Notes: generated by a model not told the origin, from the sequence alone. 44,809 nt of DNA from Mariniblastus sp. (GCA_014237975.1 JABACA010000023.1:1-44809), one strand, 5' to 3'; positions 16,974-26,930 are shown, numbered from the stretch's first letter. Translations and numbers: made by a program.

Positions 16974-18551
16974 ATGAATCTTGCCTGTTATGGAATCAAT
17001 GTCGAAGATGTTCGACGGAATCTGTCTCCTGCTGTTCTTTACCAAGAAGCTATCCAGACAGAAAAAAGTACTGCGATCGCCAATTCGGGAGCTTTGATTG
17101 CCTATTCCGGATCGAAGACAGGCCGCTCGCCCAAGGACAAGCGGGTGGTCCGTCATCCAGATTCCGAGCAGGATGTCTGGTGGGGCTCGGTCAATATAGA
17201 AATCGATGAGCCGACGTTTCTGGTTAACCGGGAACGGGCGGTTGACTACCTCAATACCCGCCAAAGGCTGTATGTGGTCGATGCGTTTGCAGGCTGGGAT
17301 TCCGATTACCGGGCCAAGGTCCGAGTGGTCTGTACCCGGCCGTATCACGCCCTGTTCATGCATACCATGTTGATTCGTCCGTCTCGGGAGGAACTGGAGG
17401 ATTTCGGTGAGCCCGATGCGGTCATTTTTAATGCGGGCCAGTTTCCGGCCAATCGACATACAACAGGTATGACTTCAAAAACCAGTGTTGACGTTCACCT
17501 CGAGGCGCGTGAAATGGTCATCCTGGGAACAGAATATGCGGGTGAAATGAAGAAAGGTGTCTTTACCTTGATGAACTATTTCATGCCGAAGCAGGATGTC
17601 TTGTCGATGCACTGTTCGGCAACTGCGGACAAGGAAAACGGGCGTTCTTCAGTGTTGTTTGGTTTGTCGGGGACTGGGAAAACGACTTTGTCGGCGGACC
17701 CTAAACGGCATTTGATCGGAGATGATGAGCATTGTTGGTCGAACAACGGCATTTTTAACATCGAGGGTGGATGTTACGCCAAGGCAATTGATCTGACCTC
17801 CGAAGCCGAACCGGACATTTTCCAGGCGTTGCGTTTTGGTGCCGTGTTGGAAAACGTTGTTTATGACACCGATGATCATAGTGTTGATTTCAGCAATGAC
17901 TCGCTGACGCAAAACACGCGCGGGGCGTATCCCATTGAATTTATCCAGAATGCAAAAATCCCCTGCCTGGCGGGACATCCGGCGGATGTTATCTTTTTGA
18001 CCTGCGACGCATTTGGTGTATTGCCACCCATCAGCCGTTTGAATTCCGAACAGGCGATGTACCATTTCATCAGTGGTTACACTGCCAAAGTTGCCGGGAC
18101 CGAGGTGGGCGTAAGTGAACCGGAAGCGACGTTTTCCCCCTGTTTTGGGGGACCTTTTCTGGTGTGGCATCCTGGCAAATACGCCGCATTACTGGCAGAT
18201 CGAATTCGGCAGCATGACGCACAGGTCTGGTTGGTTAATACCGGGTGGACCGGCGGTCCCTATGGAACGGGTTCGCGGATGAAACTGGCCCATACCCGCG
18301 CCATCATCGACGCGGTACATGCCGGCAGTCTGGCCGAATCGCCGACCATGACCGACCCCGTGTTTGGATTAAACGTGATCACCGAGTGTCCGGGTGTACC
18401 TCGAGAATTGCTGATGCCCCGTAACACCTGGGCTGATCCGGATCAATTTGAGCAAGCTGCCAAAACGCTGGCAGGTTTATTTGTCGACAACTTTCAAAAG
18501 TACGCCGAAGGTGTGGACGCAGCGGTTATGGCTGCTGGCCCCACCGTTTGA
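16974..18551 (+). CDS. pckA: Phosphoenolpyruvate carboxykinase (ATP)
   Basis: A 525-residue protein of normal length for the ATP-dependent family. It converts oxaloacetate and ATP to phosphoenolpyruvate, CO2 and ADP, the entry step of gluconeogenesis, in the cytoplasm. Seen in sequence: SGSKTGRSPKDKRVV near the N-terminus, the P-loop-like kinase-1a motif GLSGTGKTTLSADP (about 230-243), the kinase-2 motif LIGDDEH and the family signature FNIEGGCYAKAIDL (about 260-273). NTGWTGGPYGTGSRM near residue 420 follows. All the substrate-binding Arg, Lys, His and Asp motifs appear intact. The ATG is preceded by AAGGA. It follows the patatin gene by 106 bp on the same strand, but no functional link is evident. 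Confidence 0.97.
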   Translation: MNLACYGINVEDVRRNLSPAVLYQEAIQTEKSTAIANSGALIAYSGSKTGRSPKDKRVVRHPDSEQDVWWGSVNIEIDEPTFLVNRERAVDYLNTRQRLYVVDAFAGWDSDYRAKVRVVCTRPYHALFMHTMLIRPSREELEDFGEPDAVIFNAGQFPANRHTTGMTSKTSVDVHLEAREMVILGTEYAGEMKKGVFTLMNYFMPKQDVLSMHCSATADKENGRSSVLFGLSGTGKTTLSADPKRHLIGDDEHCWSNNGIFNIEGGCYAKAIDLTSEAEPDIFQALRFGAVLENVVYDTDDHSVDFSNDSLTQNTRGAYPIEFIQNAKIPCLAGHPADVIFLTCDAFGVLPPISRLNSEQAMYHFISGYTAKVAGTEVGVSEPEATFSPCFGGPFLVWHPGKYAALLADRIRQHDAQVWLVNTGWTGGPYGTGSRMKLAHTRAIIDAVHAGSLAESPTMTDPVFGLNVITECPGVPRELLMPRNTWADPDQFEQAAKTLAGLFVDNFQKYAEGVDAAVMAAGPTV

Positions 18552-18886
18552 AACAGGCTCGGCGCCCGGCAATCGACCGCAGGAAAAAACCTGGCTGTAC
18601 CCGGAATGCGTGCAAGCGGTTTCGGTAGACAGTCGGATTTAACGATTAATGGGCTGCAGGTTAAGGGTTATAGGGAACGGGTTTCCAAAAGGTTTTCGTT
18701 CAGTGATATTCAGTGACAGGGAGTGTTGGGATAACATGACCGGCAGATTATAATGCAGATCGTAGTACCCATTAGTACCCATTGTCTGTAGCAATCAGCA
18801 GACCACGACAGCTGTGGAGCTATTTTACAAACGTAAGGCAGTGACTTGATGGATTTACCAGGGTCATTGCCAGACAAGTTGAGTCC
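18552..18886 (+). promoter_or_regulatory. Intergenic region with a sigma-70-like promoter for the desaturase
   Basis: TTGGGA (18726-18731) and TATAAT (18749-18754) are separated by 17 bp, a good sigma-70-type arrangement facing the desaturase. This would give an untranslated leader of about 125 nt. Ten bp further on there is a small tandem repeat, AGTACCCATT twice (18764-18783), in the likely leader. The rest of the 335 bp shows no gene and no convincing pckA terminator. Confidence 0.45.
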
Positions 18887-19852
18887 GTGTTCATGCCAAC
18901 CAGACAGAACCCGCAGGTTGATGCGAGCAGCGCTGCGCCGGAAAAATCAGTCGACGGTCAATTGCCCTATCCAGATGGTGTTGGCCATCGTGTGATCTGG
19001 TCGTACACGATCCCTTTCATTCTGTTCCATGCTGCCATTCCCTTGGCTTTTATTCCCTGGTTTTTTAGCTGGTCAGGTCTGCTCCTCTTGCCGATTGCCC
19101 ATTTCTTTTTTGACTGGATCGGGATTGGGCTGTGTTACCACCGAACCTTAACCCATCGCGGACTGTTATTGCCAAAATGGCTGGAGCGAATCTTTGTTGT
19201 TTTTGGCTTGTGCAACTTGATGGATTCACCAGCGCGATGGGTAGCCATTCATCGAAAACACCATCAGCATGCTGATGAACAGCCCGATCCGCATAGTCCC
19301 CACGTGACTCTCTGGTGGGGGCACATGGGATGGTTGATACAAGAGAACCAGTCGATGAGCAACATCGACTTTTATCACAAGTACGCACCAGATGTACTGC
19401 GAGATCCGTTTTATTTCGTAATCGAGAAGTACAAGTTGTGGATTTTTGTTTACCTGGCTCAAGCGGTAATATTGACCACGATCGGTTTCCTGTTCGGTTG
19501 GTGGTGGACGGGACAGTATTCCGGCGGCATCCAGTTGGGTGCCAGTTGGTTGTTATGGGGCGTGGTGCTGAGAACTCTGTTTTCGTGGCATGCGACCTTT
19601 GCTGTCAACTCAATCACCCACATGTGGGGTTATCGTAATTACGAAACCCGAGATGACAGTACCAACCATTGGCTCGTTGCGATGTTAACCGGAGGTGAGG
19701 GTTGGCATAACAATCATCATGCCTATCCAGTCTCGGCCGCCCATGGACACCGTTGGTGGGAGCTCGATCCGACCTATTGGAATATCCAGATCCTGAAATT
19801 TTTTGGACTGGCCAAAGAGGTCAAAGTCCATGAGATGGATGACGAGCATTAA
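18887..19852 (+). CDS. Acyl-CoA (delta-9 type) fatty acid desaturase
   Basis: A membrane di-iron desaturase of 321 residues (319 if the ATG at 18893 is used instead of GTG). The three histidine boxes are intact: HRTLTHR near residue 85, HRKHHQHAD near 122 and WHNNHHAYP near 273. Hydrophobic helix pairs surround them (VIWSYTIPFILFHAAIPLAF, and around residues 185-240), the usual four-helix topology. It should insert a double bond into a saturated acyl chain at the cytoplasmic membrane, using O2 and an electron donor encoded elsewhere. It is convergent with the DUF2071 gene, with 47 bp between them. The aerobic reaction fits an aerobic planctomycete. Confidence 0.94.
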   Translation: MFMPTRQNPQVDASSAAPEKSVDGQLPYPDGVGHRVIWSYTIPFILFHAAIPLAFIPWFFSWSGLLLLPIAHFFFDWIGIGLCYHRTLTHRGLLLPKWLERIFVVFGLCNLMDSPARWVAIHRKHHQHADEQPDPHSPHVTLWWGHMGWLIQENQSMSNIDFYHKYAPDVLRDPFYFVIEKYKLWIFVYLAQAVILTTIGFLFGWWWTGQYSGGIQLGASWLLWGVVLRTLFSWHATFAVNSITHMWGYRNYETRDDSTNHWLVAMLTGGEGWHNNHHAYPVSAAHGHRWWELDPTYWNIQILKFFGLAKEVKVHEMDDEH

Positions 19853-19899
19853 CCCGACGTTCCACACGGTCGCGTTTTGACCTGGTCAGTCAATGGGGA

Positions 19900-20652
19900 T
19901 CAGTTTCTCGCTACCAAGTTGAGTGGAAAAATCTCCACGTCGACGCCTTCAGAGAACAGGACGTGGTCCGGAACGTCCGGCACAGGACAGGCAATGGTGT
20001 CACTCTGTGACTGTTGCATTGTCTCAATCCTGGCGAGTTTCAGTGGATAAGGGTGATGGTGAACCTGGCCGCACAGGAGACCTTTGGTTGACTCGGTGTA
20101 AAGCAGGTAACGCTCGGCCAGGAAAAATTCGAGTGACGTCTCGTAGCCGGTTGGGGGCGGGGTCAGTGGTTCAGGATCAACCATTGCATTTAGATGGACT
20201 GATGCTGGCTCTCGTTTCGAGAAACGATGGCTAGTGTACTGTATCGAATTCGGTTGGCGATGAATTTTCATTTGCGCCCAGTAATAATTCAATTTCCATA
20301 ACTTGCGAGCAACCAGGACGGGCAGCAGCCGTGACGCATCGAGGCTGAAAAACCAGACGCCAGGTTTTTCGCCACGGTGATGAACATAAGTCCTCAGGTT
20401 TGTTTCGCAAAAATTTGAAATATAGGGTATTGCCGGAGACCACCAAGGCCGTATATGGGACATGTAGAACGGTACCAATCCCAGCCAGGCATCCCCATCG
20501 TAGGTGTCGATTTCCAATGAGTCGGGAATCAGGTGACGGAGGGCATCTGGCGGAACCCGCCAGTGAATAAACGAGAGATTGCGCCATCGTTGATGGCCGA
20601 TAGGTTTTTGGTCAGGTCGATGGGTAGGCTGCAAGCGTTGGGCAATGTTCAT
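19900..20652 (-). CDS. DUF2071 (YqjF-like) protein
   Basis: A 250-residue soluble protein with no signal peptide. The DUF2071 pattern is clear: WRNLSFIHWRVPPDALRHLIP near the start, GDAWLGLVPFYMSHIRPWW, SNFCETNLRTYVHHRGEKPGVWFFSLDASR in the middle, FFLAERYLLY and the late YPLKLARIE. The fold is related to acetoacetate decarboxylase, but the biochemical role of DUF2071 is not established and I infer none. It starts at ATG 20652 and is divergent from the lipoprotein phospholipase D gene. Confidence 0.9.
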   Translation of the reverse strand: MNIAQRLQPTHRPDQKPIGHQRWRNLSFIHWRVPPDALRHLIPDSLEIDTYDGDAWLGLVPFYMSHIRPWWSPAIPYISNFCETNLRTYVHHRGEKPGVWFFSLDASRLLPVLVARKLWKLNYYWAQMKIHRQPNSIQYTSHRFSKREPASVHLNAMVDPEPLTPPPTGYETSLEFFLAERYLLYTESTKGLLCGQVHHHPYPLKLARIETMQQSQSDTIACPVPDVPDHVLFSEGVDVEIFPLNLVARN

Positions 20653-21038
20653 GCGAGATCATGGCGGGAACTAAGATGGAAAGTGCGACTTTTGATACAT
20701 TGGTTTTAACCAGTTTTTTAAATCGGCAAGCAATGGGTAGATTATCACAGGTTGTGTCAGGTTGTGAGCATTTATCGAGGGAAGTTGCGATTAACCAACA
20801 GGAAAACCGTTCAAGTAAATGGTCCAGCCGAAACCATCGCGAGCCTCGATCGAAATCGCGCGGTGCGATTTGCCAGAGCGGAATGAGTGGTTTCTATCAC
20901 GAGAGGATCTGCCTGTTTCTTTTCAGGGTCCTTTACCAGCGTGTAAGATTGGGCAGAATCGGGGTTTAAACTGACTCGCTAAGAGCGTTTCGATTTCGAA
21001 CCTCATGATGTTACTCTCAATGCGCGGAGATCCGAGCC
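20653..21038. other. Divergent intergenic region, 386 bp
   Basis: Promoters for DUF2071 (minus) and the phospholipase D lipoprotein (plus) should lie here. I recognise only the GGAG ribosome binding site 9 nt before the ATG at 21039. The open frames crossing this region look non-coding. Confidence 0.45.
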
Positions 21039-22634
21039 ATGCTTTCTTTGACAAGGTACGCCTGTAAACAATGGCTCGTCGTGTGCCTGTTTTGCCTGGG
21101 AGTCGGTTGTGGGCCAACGATAGAATCCCATACGCAAAACAAGAAATACAGCACTGCGATCGAAAACCCGGGCAACACACGTTTGGGCAGGACGTCGGCT
21201 GCGATGGCAGAAGACCATCCCGGGGAATCGGGCTTTCTGTTACTGGACCGGGGGCGAGACGCACTCTCATGGCGTTTGATATTGGCGGATGCGGCTGAGC
21301 AAACAATTGATGCACAGTATTTCCTGTGGAAAAATGACCAAGCGGGAAAAGTCTTCATGCAGCGCCTTTTGGCGGCCGCCGAACGTGGCGTTCGCGTTCG
21401 AGTGGTATTGGATGATTCGATGACCGAACCGGACCCTCAATACCTGGCTGAATTTGGACTGCATCCAAACATCGAATTGAGATTGTACAAACCGTTTGGT
21501 CCCAAGCGGAAATCGACGGCGCTGCGCTGGATCGATTACGTCAGAGATCTGAAGATATTGAACCAGAGAATGCACAACAAGTTATTTGTTGTGGATGGCA
21601 GTGTGGCGATTGTTGGTGGTCGCAATATTGGCAATGAGTATTTTGAATATCCGGGACCGTTTGTGTTTCGCTGTCGTGACCTCCTGGCCGTGGGTCCCAT
21701 CGTTGAACACACCAATTCGGCGTTTGACCTTTACTGGAATAGTGATTGGACCGTGCCGATTGACCAAGTCGTGGATCCGGTGCCAAAGGAGCGACAGAAT
21801 GAGGCGTTTTGGAAACAGCTAAATAAATTTGCCCGGGACTCGGCTAATTATCCAGCCGGTTTTTTTGACAATCCTCGTGAATATACCAGTGAAATGGAGA
21901 GGCTCGAGACGGAGTTGGTTTGGGGTGAAGCCAAGTTGCTGGTGGACGCGGTCCCGACCAATAATGGCCAGCCGCAGAGTCATGCAGCATTGCATCAAAC
22001 GAGTGTCGTACTGGGCCAGATGCTGGAACAAGCCCAACAGGAAGTGTACGTGGAAACGGCTTATCTCATCCTGCTGGAAGAAGGGTTTGAGGCGCTGAAA
22101 CGAGCCAGGGCAAGGGGGGTGAAAATAATCTTGGCAACCAATTCACTGGCCTCCAATAATCATGTGACATCCTTTGTGGGATATCGAAAACAACGCAGGA
22201 GATTGCTGGCAACCGGGTCTGAACTGTTTGAAATGCGACCCGATGCGGCGTCCGAACGGGCCTTGTTCACACCGCAGCAGCTGAGCGAATATAAAACCGT
22301 TTTCGGATTGCATTCCAAGACGGCCGTTTTTGACAAGAAGACAGTCTTCGTGGGTTCTTTCAACCTCGATCCAAGATCGGTCAACTTGAACAGTGAAATG
22401 GGATTTTTGGTCGATAGTCCCGAATTGGCCCGTGCCGTGTTGGCGAGTATTCAACAGGATATTTCACCGGGAAACAGCTGGCAGGTGGTTCTCGGTCCCC
22501 AGGGCAAGGTCGCCTGGATTACCTCTCGCAACGGTGAAGTCATAACGGAACCCAGGGCGGAGCCGTTGGCCACCCGGAAGCGGCGAGCTGCGGCCGACCT
22601 GTTGATGGGCGTTCCGGACGACTCACAACTCTGA
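21039..22634 (+). CDS. Phospholipase D superfamily lipoprotein (cardiolipin synthase-like)
   Basis: A 531-residue protein with a hydrophobic leader ending in VGCG (near residue 24), likely a lipobox, so probably membrane-anchored outside the cytoplasm. Two HKD motifs give a pseudo-dimeric PLD active site: HNKLFVVDG (about 179) followed by GGRNIGNEYF, and HSKTAVFDK (about 425) followed by GSFNLDPRS. This pattern matches the ClsC/YmdC-like branch of PLD proteins, which move phosphatidyl groups between phospholipids. Phosphodiesterase activity is also possible. It is convergent with a second PLD gene 79 bp away, so two related enzymes of different architecture sit tail to tail. Confidence 0.88.
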   Translation: MLSLTRYACKQWLVVCLFCLGVGCGPTIESHTQNKKYSTAIENPGNTRLGRTSAAMAEDHPGESGFLLLDRGRDALSWRLILADAAEQTIDAQYFLWKNDQAGKVFMQRLLAAAERGVRVRVVLDDSMTEPDPQYLAEFGLHPNIELRLYKPFGPKRKSTALRWIDYVRDLKILNQRMHNKLFVVDGSVAIVGGRNIGNEYFEYPGPFVFRCRDLLAVGPIVEHTNSAFDLYWNSDWTVPIDQVVDPVPKERQNEAFWKQLNKFARDSANYPAGFFDNPREYTSEMERLETELVWGEAKLLVDAVPTNNGQPQSHAALHQTSVVLGQMLEQAQQEVYVETAYLILLEEGFEALKRARARGVKIILATNSLASNNHVTSFVGYRKQRRRLLATGSELFEMRPDAASERALFTPQQLSEYKTVFGLHSKTAVFDKKTVFVGSFNLDPRSVNLNSEMGFLVDSPELARAVLASIQQDISPGNSWQVVLGPQGKVAWITSRNGEVITEPRAEPLATRKRRAAADLLMGVPDDSQL

Positions 22635-22713
22635 GGTTACGTGGGGTGCCACGGGCGGAATGCAGTTCATCCGTTGTGGCTGCACCGATGCCGGCTTGCC
22701 CTGGCCAGGGTTT

Positions 22714-24147
22714 TCAAAGCAGGGGCCCGAGGATCGCCATTGAGTTGTGCCACAATCGTGCCCCGACAGACCAATTGTCAACGGCTTCGAGGGTTATGGT
22801 TTTCGACTGCTCGAGATATTCTCGCTGCCGTTGAAAGATCGTTTGTGTCAACTCGGGATTGTAAAATAAGATATTGTTTTCGTAGTTTAATTCAAAGCTG
22901 CGTCGATCCATGTTGGCCGATCCAATCAAGGTAATATCACCATCGAGGGTCAGCGTTTTGGCGTGCAGCAGCCCGGGAATGTATTCAAAGATCTTAACAC
23001 CCGCTTGCAATAAATCGCGGTAATAACTTTGGCTCGCCGCCGCGACGATTCGCGAATCATTTCGGGCGGGAAAAATGATTTTTGTATCAACGCCACGATA
23101 AGCCGCTGCGCACAAGGCTAATTGCAGTGATTCATCAGGCACATAGTACGGCGTGGTAATGGTCAATTCTTTGCGGGCAGCATGCATCAATGATTCAAAC
23201 AATTCGGGCATGGCCGAAAAACGGATAGTTGGGCCGGTTCCAATGACTTGGGCCGGGAATCCCGATCCTTGCAACCGTCTCGTTTGTTGCAAGTCGCAAT
23301 CAATGTTCTGGTGGGTATAGGTCATCCAGTCGCGCGCAAACAGGTGATCGTTTTGACTCGCGATCGGCCCTTCAAAACGAACCATCGCATCGACCCAGGG
23401 AGCGTACTTGGCCTTGATTAGAAATTCCGCATCTGCACAGTTTTGACTTCCACAATAAGTGATGTCCTGATCGACGACCAGGATTTTGCGATGGTTTCTT
23501 AAGTCGATTCGTCCTTTGAGCAGGCGTAAGAACGGGTTTCCGATTGCCAGCGCCTCGGCCGTGTGGACCCCGGCGTCTTGCATGGCGGTCCACAGCTTGG
23601 AACGGACCAGGTCGCGGGATCCGAGGCAGTCGACCATGGCGCGACATTGGACACCACGCAGGGCTGCCCGCTTCAGGGCGTCGGCCATTTTCTGGCCGTT
23701 GTTATCCGGCAGCCAAATGTAAAACAGCAGATGAACACGTTTTTTTGCAGCATCAATATCGGCAACCATGGCGTCGATCGTTGCGTTGGAATCGGCCATC
23801 AGTTTCCCTGAGTTACCGCCAATCGGGCTGAACCCGCTGATGGATTTACCCGTTTGAAACAGATGCCTGTATTGGCGTGGGATGTCGGGCTGCAGGACTT
23901 TCTCGTCGCCGGTCAACTCCTCCATGAGGGGAGTGATCTTTTGCATGACCTTTTGGCGGCGACGAATGTGTGCACGTCCAATATTGACTTCGCCAAACAG
24001 GATATAGGCGAGGCACCCGAGGATGGGGAGAAGTGCAATCACGGCGACCCATGCAATGCGGGCCATCGGTTCTCGATGACGGCGAAGCATGACGCGCATT
24101 ACCAATGCAAATTCGATCGCGAATATGATCAAAGATGCCGTTAGCAT
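22714..24147 (-). CDS. Cardiolipin synthase (ClsA type)
   Basis: A 477-residue protein of usual ClsA length. Two N-terminal membrane helices (MLTASLIIFAIEFALVMRVM and IAWVAVIALLPILGCLAYIL) form the PLD nuclease N-terminal anchor domain, ending in FGE. The first HKD motif is HRKILVVDQD near residue 217, followed by GSQNCAD. The second is HAKTLTLDGD near 393, followed by GSANMDRRSFELNYEN, a typical Cls signature. It joins two phosphatidylglycerols to cardiolipin plus glycerol at the inner membrane. It is divergent from the LtaS-like gene, with a long gap between them. A gene symbol is withheld because Cls subtypes are hard to separate by eye. Confidence 0.92.
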   Translation of the reverse strand: MLTASLIIFAIEFALVMRVMLRRHREPMARIAWVAVIALLPILGCLAYILFGEVNIGRAHIRRRQKVMQKITPLMEELTGDEKVLQPDIPRQYRHLFQTGKSISGFSPIGGNSGKLMADSNATIDAMVADIDAAKKRVHLLFYIWLPDNNGQKMADALKRAALRGVQCRAMVDCLGSRDLVRSKLWTAMQDAGVHTAEALAIGNPFLRLLKGRIDLRNHRKILVVDQDITYCGSQNCADAEFLIKAKYAPWVDAMVRFEGPIASQNDHLFARDWMTYTHQNIDCDLQQTRRLQGSGFPAQVIGTGPTIRFSAMPELFESLMHAARKELTITTPYYVPDESLQLALCAAAYRGVDTKIIFPARNDSRIVAAASQSYYRDLLQAGVKIFEYIPGLLHAKTLTLDGDITLIGSANMDRRSFELNYENNILFYNPELTQTIFQRQREYLEQSKTITLEAVDNWSVGARLWHNSMAILGPLL

Positions 24148-24647
24148 GGACGGTTAACCTGTCCAAAAAATGGAATGTTGAGTGGCCAGCGAAAAATGGG
24201 TTTACACGGTTCGAGGTTCCAGGAAATGTTGCATTCCATGGAGACTAAACGGTTGGCAACCCAGTCAACTTGAATCAAGGGGCTATCCTGTGTTTCGCCA
24301 TTCGTTTGAGTCTGGGGAAAGTCTCGCCCGATTGTCCCCAGTATGCAAACACCGCGGCAGAATTGGGTTTCCCTAACTGTCGCTGTCAGCATTCGCCTGC
24401 AGTATCCAGTCGGTGCTGCGGGCAGGAACAAAAGGAGTGTAATCCGAATAATCGACAATATCAGTATAACGGGTACCTGCAACTGGCCAAACAGGTCAGC
24501 CGGCACGGCTTAAAACCGTGTTTCAGACAGAGCATCCTAGACTTCTTTGAGGTTGGTCATTCGAGCATTTTCGAACTCGCCCAACTTTATTCCCTTTTCT
24601 TTTTTAACATGAGCCCGGAAGCCTTCCCCTGGAAGTGGTGTCAATTG
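24148..24647. other. Long divergent intergenic region, 500 bp
   Basis: The reading frame of the LtaS-like gene stays open back to 24270, but the part before 24609 reads as Cys- and Gln-rich sequence unlike any membrane protein start, so I treat it as non-coding. A weak 5-bp hairpin (CACGG and CCGTG, 24504-24520) followed by TTT is the only structure noticed. Confidence 0.45.
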
Positions 24648-26816
24648 ATGTCAGTCTTAAATGACAAGATCGACTCAGGAATGCAGGGCACGCCCCTTTC
24701 CGTCGAAGGGACGTTGACAGGGCAGTTGGCTCGGCGGCTCGATCCCGTGTTATTGCTGTTTCTCCTCGGGTTGATAACGGAAATCATCCTTGCGGTAAAC
24801 GTCTCGGATCATGCCATCCAGACCGGTGGACTGGTCAGCCTGGTAACCTTGTCGTTCATGGCCTGGTTCTGGTTGACCTTGTCCGGGGGCCTGTTTTTTG
24901 TTGCTCGATTTTCTGCCACCGGCAGGTTCAAACCATTTACCTGCCTCGTGATGGTCGGGATTGTCTGGTCCCTGCTCTTTACCTACGTGGCGAGTTGGGC
25001 CGTCTATTTTCAGACGGGCAGGTTTGCCAATCTTGAGACGATTCGTTTCACGGTCAGCAATTTCTCAATGTTACACGACTATCTGGCGGCAGCCGATCCT
25101 CGACAATTTTTCCTGGCCGGCTTGCTTGGTCTATCGATTTTCCTGGCCGTTTTTCTACTCGTCCGCCAGTACCAGAAACCCGGATCGCAATATCAACCGA
25201 ATCGTTTTCTAGGCATCGCCTGGTTGATCGTGACCCTGGCTTTAGTGGTTACCATGAACCCGGTCGTCGTCGATGCGAGTGCACAACGCCGGGCAAGCAA
25301 TCGAAACCGGTTGTCGGGGTATTTGAACCCGGCAGCTTCGATGGTCGTCAGCAGTTGGGAGTTTCTTAGTCAACCCAGGATAGAATGTTGTTTGGATGAA
25401 TCGGAGCTGGTGCCGTTAACCGATAGTCCGGTTGTTCAGCCCAATCGGCGAATGAACGTTATTATGGTTGCGGTGGAATCATTGCGCGCCGATACGATTG
25501 GCTTGCAGCATCAGGGGCAACCCGTTTTACCCAACCTGAATCGCTTGGCGGAACAGAGCCTGGTGTGGAACAAGGCTTATGCGCAAAGTACCCACTCGGA
25601 CTATGCGGATGTTTGCCTGGTATCGTCACTTTATCCTCTGCGTCGGCAACACCATCATTTCTACCATCAAGATGATCCTTGGCCAAAAACGCTGATCTAC
25701 GACGTTTTAAAACCGGCCGGTTACGCGACGGCCATCATCTCATCGCAAAACGAGGCCTGGGGAGCGATGGATCAGTTTTTGCAAACCGATGGCCTCGATC
25801 TTTTTTACCACCCGGAGACAAGCAGCGCGCCGTCGTATTTTTCTGAAAAGGACACAGGTTTTTCGCGTGAAAAAGAACTGGGCACACTCGTGGCTGGCAA
25901 ATTTCCCGATCGACATACAACCGACGTGGCGATTGATTGGATTCAGCGTCAGTCCCGCCAGGGTACGCCATTCTACCTGAGCATGAATCTGCAGAGTTCA
26001 CATTTTCCCTACCTGCTGCCGCCTGATGTTCAACGGCCGTTCCAGCCGTCCGACTTGCCCGACAGCGTCAAGTTTGCCTGCTATCCCAAAGAACGGGTCC
26101 CGGTTGTCAGGAATGCATATTTCAACGGGATTCATGAATGTGATCATCAGATCGGTCGACTGATCGAGCAATTAAAACAGATGGGGATTTGGGAAAATAC
26201 GATCCTGGTAGTGACCGGCGAGAATGGCGAGGCATTTCATGAAAATGGCTGCATCGGCCATGCGGGTAATCCGAAAGAACCAGTCATTCATGTGGCCAAT
26301 CTTTTCTCGGCGCCAGGATTACTGTCACCCGGAACGGATGATTACCCCATGGAACATGTTGACCTGGTACCCACGATCATGGGCCTGTTGGGGGTAGAGC
26401 CACATCCCAACTTCCAAGGGATCGATGTACTCGCCGAGGATCGAACACCCCTGAACGAGCGTTTGATTTTTTCCCATGTATCCAGCCCGATCGCCCAGGC
26501 AGATTCGATCCAGTATGCCGGGCGCTGGAAGTTTTTGACGACGCAACAGTTTCCCGAGGGGCAGCTTTTCGATCTCCATGAGGATCCGGGAGAAAGTCAG
26601 GATGTGGGTGATCAGTATCCGGAATTGAGACGGTTTCTTGCCGCCGGACTGAAGCAATGGCGGGCCAGGCAGCTGTCCTATTATTATCATTCCAAGTACT
26701 ACCGGAACTTTTATCCTCCCCGCCCGCCAAGCGTCCAAGAGATTTGCGACGCGGCCCATTTTGAGTTCAGTGGAATTGGGCAATCGTTGGCAGAAACGGA
26801 GCCCGCTTCACGTTAA
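24648..26816 (+). CDS. LtaS-like membrane sulfatase-superfamily transferase
   Basis: About 722 residues from the ATG at 24648, which has a GGAAGTGG element upstream; ATG 24609 is also possible. Five hydrophobic helices fill about residues 20-215, followed by an outward-facing alkaline phosphatase/sulfatase-fold domain. MNVIMVAVESLRAD carries the first metal-binding Glu. QSTHSDYADVCLVSSLYPLR aligns with the nucleophile region of lipoteichoic acid synthases, with a Thr (near residue 315) in the nucleophile position and not the Cys/Ser of true sulfatases. VTGENGEAFHENG and GHAGNPKEPVIHV complete the metal site. The family moves glycerophosphate or phosphoethanolamine from phospholipids to glycans or polymers. 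Which acceptor exists in a planctomycete is unknown. Confidence 0.85.
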   Translation: MSVLNDKIDSGMQGTPLSVEGTLTGQLARRLDPVLLLFLLGLITEIILAVNVSDHAIQTGGLVSLVTLSFMAWFWLTLSGGLFFVARFSATGRFKPFTCLVMVGIVWSLLFTYVASWAVYFQTGRFANLETIRFTVSNFSMLHDYLAAADPRQFFLAGLLGLSIFLAVFLLVRQYQKPGSQYQPNRFLGIAWLIVTLALVVTMNPVVVDASAQRRASNRNRLSGYLNPAASMVVSSWEFLSQPRIECCLDESELVPLTDSPVVQPNRRMNVIMVAVESLRADTIGLQHQGQPVLPNLNRLAEQSLVWNKAYAQSTHSDYADVCLVSSLYPLRRQHHHFYHQDDPWPKTLIYDVLKPAGYATAIISSQNEAWGAMDQFLQTDGLDLFYHPETSSAPSYFSEKDTGFSREKELGTLVAGKFPDRHTTDVAIDWIQRQSRQGTPFYLSMNLQSSHFPYLLPPDVQRPFQPSDLPDSVKFACYPKERVPVVRNAYFNGIHECDHQIGRLIEQLKQMGIWENTILVVTGENGEAFHENGCIGHAGNPKEPVIHVANLFSAPGLLSPGTDDYPMEHVDLVPTIMGLLGVEPHPNFQGIDVLAEDRTPLNERLIFSHVSSPIAQADSIQYAGRWKFLTTQQFPEGQLFDLHEDPGESQDVGDQYPELRRFLAAGLKQWRARQLSYYYHSKYYRNFYPPRPPSVQEICDAAHFEFSGIGQSLAETEPASR

Positions 26817-26930
26817 CCTGTCGGTTGCCTAATGGGACGATTCTTCAGCCCGATCAGTTGGGATGGATAAGGTGATCATCGACACGGTCCGGCCTGGCAT
26901 TGGACGGGCAAGTGGTTCCCCTTCAGCGAG

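Noticed and set aside
18764-18783. Tandem AGTACCCATT as the start of a CRISPR or iteron array
   Set aside because: Only two direct 10-bp copies exist, without spacers or further copies.
22640-22653. Hairpin CGTGG-GGTG-CCACG between the two PLD genes as a terminator
   Set aside because: The stem is 5 bp with no T-tract on either side; it is too weak to call.
24270-24608. N-terminal extension of the LtaS-like protein
   Set aside because: The frame is open, but the residues are Cys/Gln/Asn-rich with no membrane character and no start signal. The first membrane helix follows the ATGs at 24609 and 24648.
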